NCBI RefSeq assembly: GCF_016924145.1
Contig: NZ_JAFFZO010000002.1
Location: 124,001-188,000 of the forward strand
DNA: 64,000 bases
Direction: 5' to 3'
Source: Amphritea pacifica
Lineage (GTDB): Bacteria > Pseudomonadota > Gammaproteobacteria > Pseudomonadales > Balneatricaceae
This document shows, piece after piece, positions 39,733-51,700 of the stretch; the first letter of the stretch is position 1, and each line of letters begins with the position of its first letter. The notes beneath the pieces are model-generated. The model saw only the letters and a program-made list of their open reading frames with translations, searched no databases and had not been told where the DNA came from. Both the position numbers and the translations under genes were made by a program.

Positions 39733-42700
39733 ATGGAATGGAAACTGAAACCGCTTGTTCAGGTAATTAAAGCGATTGGTGCGACAAGTGCTGGCTCCTT
39801 CATGTTTTTCAGCGGGGCGCATGCAGCGGTTGATAATTTTAATGTTTCTTCCGGTTCGGGCAACATTGCAAGGCCTGACGCTAAAACGACGGTCGTCACC
39901 CAGAACAGTAAAGTGATGGTTGCGACTGTTTCTCGACTGGATCTGGCCGGAAATGAGCTGTTGCAGCACAACGCCCAGCTTTCCGGTTCCTCTGTTCTGT
40001 ACAAAATCCAGGATGTCAAAGCATCCGATATTCAGGGGCGTATCGAGGGGAATGCAAACCTGAAACTGATGGTTTTGCAAAACCAAAACGGGATGGTGTT
40101 TGGTCCCAACTCTCAGGTGGATGTTAACTCCTTTGTTGCCACAACGCTTGATGTAGATGATGCCGCCTTCCAGTCCGGAAAGCTGATTTTGGATGGCGGC
40201 AACAGCACGGGAGTGATCGTTAACAAGGGGCTGATTCAGGCGGCCACTGGTGGGTCGGTTGCTCTGGTTGCCGGTCAGGTTGACAATCAGGGAGTTATTA
40301 TTGCCGAGAAAGGGCATGTTGAGCTTGCCTCAGGCCGTGCGGTCACGATCGATTTTGATGGTGATGGTTTACTCCAGTTACGCATTGAAGAAGAGACGAC
40401 TGCCGGGTCAGGTGATGCGGTCGCTAATAGTGGCGTGATTGAAGCACAGGGTGGTGAAGTCTTATTGACCGCTAAAGCTGCCCGGGATGTCTTTACCCAT
40501 GTTGTCAATAATACAGGCGTGATCCGGGCTGGCAGGGTCAGCAATGAAGGTGGTGTCATTCGCCTGGTCGGTGAAGGCGGGGATACCGTGAACAGCGGGA
40601 CTCTGGTGGCTACCTCTGTCGATGGCAGGGGCGGCGACATCGATGTGCTGGGTGACCGGGTCGCCCTGACGGGTAATGCTGTTGTTGATGCTTCCGGAGA
40701 GACCGGCGGAGGTACGATTCGTATCGGTGGTGATTTTCAGGGTAAGAATCCGGATATCTCCAATGCCTCCGATACTTTTGTCGGTAAGGATGTCGACATT
40801 AAGGCTGATGCAACCACTGATGGCGATGGCGGCCGGGTGATTGTCTGGGCTGATAAAAATACCTCTTACCAGGGGAAGATAAGTGCCCGTGGGAAGGGGG
40901 AAAACGGTGTTGGCGGTTCGTCTGAGGTGTCTGGTAAAGAGGGCTTGGGCTTTACTGGTAAAGTAGATTTAAGTGCCGAAAGTGGAGAGAAAGGGCAGCT
41001 ATTACTGGACCCTGAGATCATCGAAATAGTTGCTGATGGAGATATTGCCGCTCTCAATCAAATAGACAGCGTTACGATACAAAGCATGTTGTCGCTTGCA
41101 GATGTTACCCTCCAGTCTTCTTCTGATATTGCAGTAAATGCTGAAGTGAAAATCAATAGTGCTTCCAGTCTGACTCTGGACGCTACCGATAATATTCATA
41201 TCAATAAAGCTATCAACAATGCCGGTACGGGGGATCTCAATTTTACAGTGGGTTCTTCTGCCGTGTCTCAGATAAAACTGGGGGCTGACGTTACTACGCT
41301 CGGTGATCAAAGTTACAACGGTAATGTGGTCCTGGCTGATGACGCCAAGCTTACCTCGAACTCTGTCAGCTTTAATGGTGCTCTGGACGGTGCTCATAGA
41401 CTCAGGCTTAATGGCGATGTGAGCTTTTCTTCCGATGTGGGTGCTTCAGAGTCACTGACAAGTATTGTATTTAACAGAGCAACGGATCTGGCAGTAGATA
41501 TCTTCGCCGGAACCCAGACATTTCTCTCCGATCTGACTCTCCTGGATGATGTTACCCTGACTGGCAATCTGAATGCGCAAGCCATTTCAGGGGCAAACAA
41601 TCTGATAGTTGATGGTGATGCTTCGCTCAATGGCGCTGTATCAATTAACAGCCTGGATATCACCGGAAACAGCAGCATTACCAGTGATGTGCAGACGCTT
41701 GCGGGGCAGCGTTATGGGAAAGATATAACGTTGGGGGGGGATGTTAAACTAGAGGGCTCCACGGTCACTACTGATGGCATAAACGGTGCTCATGATCTTG
41801 TTGTCTTTGGCGATCTGCTACTGGCCGGTGGGGGGAATCTGAATAGCCTTGTCGTCCGGGGAACGACAGAACTTCAGGCCGATGTAACTACTACCCAGAA
41901 TCAGACATACAACGACGTTGTATTAGCTTCCAATTCGAGGTTGACCGCAGATAGAGTCAAATTCAAAGGGACCGTGGATGGTGCCCACAGGCTGATATTG
42001 GATGCAGATGTAAATATCACCAATGATATCGGCTCTACCGAGTCTCTGACACGAGTTGTGTTTAACAAGAAGGTCAACCTGGAGGGAAATATCTCAGCGG
42101 CTAACCAGACTTTTATGGATAGCCTGACGCTGAATGAAGATGTCATCCTGACAGGAGAAGTGACAGCTGAGTCGGTAACTGGACCATTTGACCTGACTAT
42201 TGATGGCATTTCAGGCAATGCAAGCTTTGCCGGGGCTGTTGACGTTAATGACCTGAACGTGTCGGGTGATACTATTTTTGCTTCAGATGTTCATGCCAAA
42301 ACAGTCACAATCGGAGGACGGACGGGTATTGGTGGCGCTATAAATGCTGAAAGCCTGAATATCACGGGAGATACTGATTTAGGGGCTGATGTCACTACAG
42401 GTTTGGATCAGGTGTATGGTGGAAAGGTTGTCCTGACAAATGACTCAAAACTGACGGCAAACACTGTCAGTTTTAATGATGCCGTTGATGGTGCCCATAC
42501 TCTGAGACTGAATGCTGATGTAAACCTCACCACCGATGTGGGGGCTTCAGCATCCCTGAAAAGTATCGTCTTCAACAGAGCAACAAATCTGGCAGTCGAT
42601 GTTTTTGCAGGGTCTCAGACTTTTCTCTCCGATCTGTCTTTGGCCAACGATGTGACACTGACAGGTGATGTCAATGCGCAGGTAGTTGCAGGCGCTGGAA

Positions 42701-45700
42701 ATCTTATTATTGACGGCAATGCCGCTCTCAATGGTAATGTCTCAGTTAACAGTCTGACTGTTAAAGGCAGCAGCACCGTTATTGGTGATGTGACAACAAC
42801 TCTGCAGCAGAGTTACGCTAAAGACTTAACTCTGGGTAGTGATGTTCAATTAAGCGGTACCAGTATCTCTACCCAGGGTATTAGTGGTGGTCATGATCTT
42901 ACCGTTATCGGAGATTTACTGCTGGCTGATACCGTGAGTGTCAATGATCTGTCGGCTACCGGCACAACAGAGCTCCTGGCTGACGTCACCACCACAAGGG
43001 ATCAGACTTATTACGGAGATGTTCTGCTAACAGGGGATGCCAGATTAACAGCGAATAATGTTAACTTCGGTGGCGGCGTGAATGGTGCACACCGATTGAT
43101 ACTCGATGCCTATGCCAATATTAATAATAATATTGGTGCCACTGAGGCTTTGACCAGCATCGTGTTTAAGAAAACGGCTGATCTGGCAGTAGATATTTTT
43201 GCGGGTACTCAGACGTTTCTATCCGACCTGAATCTTTATGATGATGTAACTTTGGCAGGTAACCTGAATGCGCAGACGATTACAGGTGGCAAAAAACTGA
43301 TCGTTGACGGTAACTCATCTCTGAATGGTCCTGTGTCTCTGAATAGTCTGGATGTCAGAGGTAGCAGCACTATTAACAGTGATGTAACCACACTGGGAAA
43401 TCAGAGCTACGCTAAAGAGATAACCCTGGGCGGTGATGTTAGCCTGAGTGGTACCAACGTTACTACTCATGGCATCAGTGGCGATTATGATCTTGCGATC
43501 CATGGCGATGTAGTTTTTGGTGATGCTGTCAGTATTCATAATCTGATCGTCTTTGGTAAAGCGGAGCTTCAGGCTGACATAATGACAGTCCTGGATCAGA
43601 ATTATGAAGGGGATGTGGCGTTAGCTTCCAACTCAAGATTAATAGCGAATCGTGTTGGCTTTAATGGTGCAGTGGATGGTACCCACCGGCTGATACTGGA
43701 TGCAGAAACAGGCCTCAATAGTAATATCGGTGCTACAGAGTCACTAACAAAGATTGTATTCAATAAAGCGGTTAACCTGAGAGGGAACATATCCGCAGGT
43801 GTTCAGACTTTCAATGACAGCCTGACACTGGCAGATGACGTTACTCTGAACGGTAATGTTTCTGCGCAAATGATAAACGGCCCGTTTGCTCTGACTGTGT
43901 CAGGGGATGCCGATTTAAGCAATCTGGTTGATATCAGCAGCCTGGATATACAGGGTAACAGCAATCTGTCTAATGATGTACTTACCGCTGGCGCTCAGAA
44001 CTATGGCGGTACGTTGTTGCTGGGCAATGATGTTGTACTGAGGGGGGCCTCGGTCACCACTCATGGCGTCAGTGGTGTACATAACTTTATTATTGACGGT
44101 ACTGCTGTTATCGATGGTGCTATTGATACTCAGAGCCTCTATGTTAACGGTTCAGCCAGTCTGGGGGCCGATGTTACGACCATTAACGATCAGACCTATA
44201 GGGATGCTGTGACCCTCACCGGCGATGCAGTACTGACGGCTAGCAGTCTTAACTTCAACAACAGTATTGATGGTGCTCACCGACTGGAACTGGATGCACC
44301 TGTTATTAATCTGGCAAGGGAGATTGGCGCCACCCAGTCACTGAGAGAGATTGTCTTTGATCAGGCGATAGCTCTCGGAGTCGATATTAATGCTGATACT
44401 CAGACGTTTAATGACACGCTGGGACTGATGGACAATATCAGGTTAAACGGTAGTGTCACTGCGCAGACAGTAAATGGCCCATTTGCTCTGACTGTTACCG
44501 GGGATGCCGATTTAAATGATCTGGTTGATATCAGCAGCCTGGATATCCAGGGTAATAGCAAGCTGTTGGCTGATGTGAATACCAGCGGCACCCAGAACTA
44601 CGGCGGTACCTTGTTGCTGGGTAATGATGTTGTGCTGAGGGGCGCTTCGGTCACCACTCACGGAGTCAATGGAGCGTATAACTTTACTGTCGATGGTGCC
44701 GCCGTCATCGATGGTGCTATTGGTACGCAGAGTCTTTATGTTACGGGGCCAGCCAGTCTGGGGGCAGATGTCACTACTATCGCTGATCAGATCTACATGG
44801 GCGCAGTGACTCTCACCGGAGATACATTACTGACTGGTGCTGGTCTTATCTTCAGCGATACCATTGATGGAACTCACCGGCTGGAGCTGGATGCATCTGC
44901 TGTAAATCTGACCGGGAATATCGGTGCCACCCAGTCGCTGGGTGAGATTGTCTTTGACCAGGCGATAACTCTCGGGGGTGATATTGATGCTGGCACTCAG
45001 ACCTTTATGGATAGTCTGACGCTGAGTGATAATGTTTCGTTAAAGGGTAATGTCACAGCGCAGATGATAAATGGTCCGTTTGCTCTGGCTGTGTCAGGGG
45101 ATGCTGATTTAAACAATGTGGTTGATATCAGCAGTCTGGATATACAGGGTAACAGCAATCTGTCTAATGATGTACTTACCACTGGAGCCCAGAGCTATGG
45201 CGGTACGTTGTTGCTGGGCAATGATGTTGTACTGAGGGGGGCCTCGGTCACCACTCATGGGGTCAGTGGTGTACATAACTTTATTATTGACGGTACTGCT
45301 GTTATCGATGGTGCTATTGATACTCAGAGCCTCTATGTTAACGGTTCAGCCAGTCTGGGGGCCGATGTTACGACCATTAACGATCAGACCTATAGGGATG
45401 CTGTGACCCTCACCGGCGATGCAGTACTGACGGCTAGCAGTCTTAACTTCAACAACAGTATTGATGGTGCTCACCGACTGGAACTGGATGCACCTGTTAT
45501 TAATCTGGCAAGGGAGATTGGCGCCACCCAGTCACTGAGAGAGATTGTCTTTGATCAGGCGATAGCTCTCGGAGTCGATATTAATGCTGATATTCAGACG
45601 TTTAATGACACGCTGGGACTGATGGACAATATCAGGTTAAACGGTAGTGTCACTGCGCAGACAGTAAACGGGCCGTTTGCTCTGACTGTTACCGGGAATG

Positions 45701-48700
45701 CCGATTTAAATAATCTGGTTGATATCAGCAGCCTGGATATCCAGGGTAATAGCAAGCTGTTTGCTGATGTGAATACCAGCGGCACCCAGAACTACGGTGG
45801 TACGTTGTTGCTGGGTAATGATGTTGTGCTGAGGGGCGCTTCGGTCACCACTCACGGAGTCAGCGGAGCGTATAACTTTACTGTCGATGGTGCCGCCGTC
45901 ATCGATGGGGCTACTGATACCCGGAGCCTCTATGTTACGGGGCCTGCCAGCCTGGGGGCAGATGTCACCACCATCGCCGATCAGGCCTATATGGGGGCTG
46001 TGACCCTCACCGGCGATACGGTACTGAAGGGGGCTATTGTTAATTTCGACAATACCATTGATGGCGCTTACCGGCTGGAGCTGGATGCACTTGCCGTTAA
46101 TCTGACCGGAGATATCGGTACAACCCAGTCGCTGAGAGAGATTGTCTTTGATCAGGGGACAACGCTGGGGGTTGATATCAATGCGGACACTCAGACCTTT
46201 ATGGACAGCCTGGTTCTGACAGACAATGTTACGCTGGGCGGCAATGTTACTGCTCAGATGATAAATGGCCCGTTTAGCCTGACGGTTGACGGTAATGCTG
46301 ATCTGAATAATGTTGTTTCAACAGATAGCTTATCCATCACAGGCTCAACCGATCTTGGTGGTGATATCTCGACAGTCGCCGGCCAGCTGTACGGTGGGCC
46401 TGTTTCTTTGTCCGGTGATGTAAGACTGACCGGATCCACTGTCGATTTTGTCAGTACGGTTGATGGTAATCATCGCTTGTTCCTGGACGCGCAAGTTAGT
46501 CAGGGAGATCGTATTGGCGGTAATCAACAACTTCATGAAATAGTTTTTGCTAAAGCAGTTGATCTGACTGCGGATATCTCGGCAGATGTACAGACCTATC
46601 TGAATCATCTGAGTCTGAGTCAGGATGTCCTGCTAACAGGAGAGGTTACAACCCAGTCTGTTAGCGGTTTACATAACTTAGTTATTCATGGCAATGCCAA
46701 CCTGGATGGGGATGTCACTATAGATGATCTCTCAGTGAGCGGTCATACCCGTTTGGGATCATTAGTGGATGCGGGAGGCATCACTATTGGTGGTGATGCC
46801 ATCTTCGTGGACACTGTTATTGCCGATAGTCTGGTCGTGGATGGAGCCAGCGATCTGGCCGCCGATATCACGACCACCGGTGCTCAGACATACAATGGTG
46901 GCTTACGGTTCAGTAAGGCAATTACCCTCACCGGGAGTGACATCGATGCCAACGGTATGACGGGCGCTCATAATCTGGCTGTTTCGGGCAACACAGTCCA
47001 GCATGGAACCGTATCCGTCAAGGATCTGAGCATCAGTGGCAATGCGGATTTTGCCTCTACCGTAGATGCCGGAGTTATCACGATAGGTGGTAATACTGCC
47101 ATTACTGATACAGTGACCGCAGATAGTCTGGCGATTGTCGGAGAAACGCAGCTTGGTGCAGATGTCAGCACGGTTGCCTCGCAGACATATGGCGGTGCAG
47201 TTACGCTGACACAGGATGCAGTATTGTCAGCAACAACCATCAATTTTGACAGCACAGTGGATGGTAATCACCGTTTGGTACTGGATGCCGTTGTTAATAT
47301 GTCCGCAGATGTAGGCAGGGGGCAACAACTGAGCGAAGTTGTCTTTACCCGGGCAACCGAACTGGCTGGTAATCTCTACGCCGGGGTGCAGACCTATATG
47401 AGTGATCTGACCCTCCATCAGGATGCTGTTCTTAATGGTGATATTACGGCTCAATCGGTGATCGGGCCCCATAATCTGATGGTTAATGGTGATGCAAAGC
47501 TGCAGGGTGTGGTGTCAGTGAATGATCTGACCGTCAGTGGGGATGGCTCATTTGCCGCGAGCGTTGATGCCGGTGTTATGAGTATTGGTGGAAATGCTCT
47601 GATTGAAGGCACGGTAACCGCTGATAGTCTGACTGTTGGCGGCAGCAGTAATCTGGCTGCCGATATTCAGACAACAGGTGCACAGCGCTATGAAGGGGCT
47701 GTGACACTGGGCGATGACATCACTCTTACTGGCTCCAGCATTACAGCTAATGGTGTGGCAGGCAGTCATAATCTGACCTTGAACGGTGATACAAATCTTC
47801 AAGGCGCGGTGGATGTTAATAATCTGTCAGTTAATGGCAGCGCCGCTTTTGGATCAACTCTGATTGCCGATATTATCAGCATTACCGGTAATACTGCTGC
47901 GTCGGATACCGTTACCGCAGGCAGTCTTGTGGTGGGTGGCGATGCAATACTCGCTGGGGATATCACCACTACCGGTTCGCAGAGTTATGCCGGGGTTGTG
48001 ACTCTGGATAACGATCTCACCCTTTCAGGCACAACCATTACCGCAGGAGGCATGACGGGTACACGGGATCTTACCATTGATGGTGATGCAGCTATGCAGG
48101 GCGCCGTGTTTGTTCATGATCTTCTGGTGAGTGGCGATGCTGATTTTGGGGCTACGGTAGATGCCGGGGCTATCAGCATTGGTGGTAATACTTCCATTTC
48201 AGATGCGGTAAGCGCTGAAACTCTGATCGTGTCCGGAACCAGTGATCTTGCCGCTGCTATTACCACCACCGGAACACAGGTATACAACGGTGCAGTAGCG
48301 CTGAGTGATACGGTTATTCTTAAGGCTACAACGGTCACCGCTTCTGATGTCAATGGCGCACAAGACCTGACCATTACCGGTGATGCGAATCTGAACGGTG
48401 TTGTATCTGTCAATGATCTGAGTGTCACGGGTAATGCTGCATTTGCATCCACTGTTAATGCCAGGGATATCAACATCGGAGGCAACAGTGTTATAGAGGA
48501 TACCGTTTCCGCAGAAAGTCTGGTCATCCAGGGAACCACCGATCTGGGGGGAGATATCACCACGGTGGCCGGACAAGTGTTCGGAGGCGCGGTTACTCTG
48601 AGCAACGATTCTAACTTGTCAGCCACAACCATTGATTTTAATAGTACGGTTGACGGCAATCATCGCCTGGTGCTGGATGCAGTGGTCAATCTGGCGGGTG

Positions 48701-51700
48701 ACATGGGGGCAGATGACGCCCTGAGTGAGGTTGTCTTTAATAAAGCGACCGATCTTGCTGTGGATATCTATGCGGGCGTGCAAACCTATATGAATGGTTT
48801 GAGTCTTAGCCGCAATGTCACCCTGACCGGTGATGTCAGTGCACAATCCGTGACCGGGCCTCATCATCTGGTGGTGAGCGGTGATGCTGATCTGAACGGC
48901 GCAGTCTCTGTCAGTGATCTGTCGATTGGCGGCGCTGCAAATTTTGCATCGACCGTGCAAGCCCGGGACGTTCGAATCGCAGGCAACACAACCATTCACG
49001 ATCTGGTCAGCGCTGATACTCTGGCCATTCACGGAACCACCGATCTGGGAGCCGATATCGCCACCGTTGGCAGCCAGAGCTATACCGGTGAAGTCACCCT
49101 GAGCAAGGCTGTCCGACTGTCGGGTACTAAAGTCAGCGCGAATCAGGTCTCAGGTCCATATAATCTGACTGTCGCCGCTGACGCTGATCTTCAGGGTGTG
49201 GTGTCAGTCAATGATCTGACCGTTGACGGCGATGCGACTATCGGCGCTGCGGTTAATGCCCAGGATATCTATCTGGGCGGTAACACCATTATTGAAGACC
49301 GGATTAACGCAACCCGTCTGGAGGTTGTCGGTACCACGGATCTGGGGGCCGATATCAGTACAACGGCAACGCAAGATTACCAGGGCGCAATCACCCTGAA
49401 TCAGGCGGTGACGCTGACAGGGTCTGCGGTCACCACTCAGGCAATCTCCGGGGCTCATCATTTCAATGTTATCGGTGATGTGGATGTACAAGATGCGGTT
49501 TCTGTTAAAGACTTGTCGGTAACAGGGGATACCGCCTTTGCATCTACTGTGAACGCCGGTGATATTGTGATTGGCGGCAACAGTGTTATCGGGGATGTCG
49601 TTAAAGCCGATAGTCTGTCCATCTTAGGTAACACTGATCTGGGAGCAGATGTCACCACAGTGAATGCGCAGCACTATACCGGAAATGTCAGGCTGACCGA
49701 TGATGCGACACTGTCTGCAACAACAGTGAGCTTCGATGGCACTGTGGACGGTAATCACCGTCTGGTGCTGGATGCCGAGGTCAGTCTGGCAGGTGATATG
49801 GGGGCAGGAGAGGCCTTAAGTGAGGTTGTTTTCAACCGGGCGACCGATCTTGCTGTGGATATCTATGCGGGCGTGCAAACCTATATGAATGGTTTGAGTC
49901 TTAGCCGCAATGTCACCCTGACCGGTAATGTCAGCGCACAATCCGTCACGGGGCCTCATCATCTGCTGGTGAGTGGTGATGCCGATCTGAACGGCGCAGT
50001 CTCTGTCAGTGATCTGTCGATTGGCGGCGCTGCAAATTTTGCATCGACCGTGCAGGCCCGGGACGTTCGAATCGCTGGCAACACAACCATTCACGATCTG
50101 GTCACCGCTGATACTCTGGCCATTAACGGAACCACCGATCTGGGAGCCGATATCACGACCGTTGGTAGCCAGAACTATACCGGTGAAGTCACCCTGAGCA
50201 AGGCTGTCCGGCTGTCAGGTACTAAGGTCAGCGCGAATCAGATCTCAGGTCCATATAATCTGACCGTCGCCGCTGACGCTGATCTTCAGGGTGTGGTGTC
50301 GGTCAATGATCTGACCGTTAACGGCGATACGACCATCGGCGCTGCGGTTAATGCCCTCGATATCTATCTGGGTGGTAATACCATTATTGCAGATCGGATT
50401 AACGCAACCCGTCTGGAGGTTGTCGGTACCACGGATCTGGGGGCCGATATCAGCACAACGGCAACGCAAAATTATCAGAGCGCAGTCACCCTGAATCAGG
50501 CGGTAACGTTAACAGGGTCTGCGGTCACCACTCAGGCAGTCGTCGGGGGGCATCATTTCAATGTCGTCGGTGATGCGGATGTAAAAGGTGTGGTGTCAGT
50601 TAAGGATCTGTCGGTAACAGGGGATGCCGCCTTTGCATCCACCGTGAATGCCGGCGATATTGTGATTGGCGGCAACAGTGTTATCGGCGATGTCGTCAAT
50701 GCCGAGAGTCTGTCCATTTTTGGTAACACTGATCTGGGGGCCGATGTCACCACAGTGAATGGGCAGCACTATACCGGAAATGTCAGGCTGACCGACGATG
50801 CAACACTGTCTGCAACAACGGTAAATTTCGATGGCACTGTGGACGGTAATCATCGCCTGGTGCTGGATGCAGTGGTCAGTCTGGCAGGTGACATGGGGGC
50901 AGGTGAGACCTTAAGTGAGGTTGTCTTCAACAAAGCGACCGATCTTGCTGTGGATATCTATGCGGGCGTGCAAACCTATATGAGCGATCTGACTCTGAAC
51001 GGTGACGCTCGGTTGACCGGTGATGTCAGCGCTCAGTCTGTTCAGGGGGAAAATGATCTGACCATTGACGGCACAGCCCTGCTGAGCGGTGCAGTGACCA
51101 TAAATGATCTGACGATTAGTGGTGATGCCGATCTGGCTTCTACGGTTGATGCCGGAGCTATTACCATTGCTGGAAACGCAGTCATAAATGATAAGGTCAG
51201 CGCAGATAGTCTGGAGATCTCTGGAACCAGTGATATTGCAGCGGACATCGCTACGGCTGGTTTGCAGCGTTATACCGGCACCGTTACCCTGAAGGACGAT
51301 GTCAACCTGAGCGCTTCTCTGGTGAATGCAAACAGAATCACAGGAGGGCGGAACTTATCGATTAGCGGTGACGCTAACCTGAATGGCACTGTTGAGGTTA
51401 ATAACCTGTCTGTCAGCGGTGATGCCGCTTTAGCATCCTCAGTAGATGCCGCAGTGATCAGTATTCTGGGAAGTGCCTCCATGGAAGACAGAGTAATCGC
51501 AGAGAGTCTTTATGTAGCAGGAGCCAGTGATCTGGCCGGTGATGTCACAACCACTGGCGCGCAGCTTTATGCCGGGCCGGTCAAACTGATGGATGATTTG
51601 ATGTTGTCAGGCTCCAGCGTATCCATCAACGGTGTTAGCGGGGTCCAGGACCTCGCAATTGACGGTAATGCCGAGCTGACAGGAGTAGTATCTGTTAATG

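Noticed and set aside
48114-48659. 181-aa minus-strand open frame and many similar ones inside tpsA
   Set aside because: They arise from the biased codon use of the repeats and recur with the repeat period. None has a domain or start signal.
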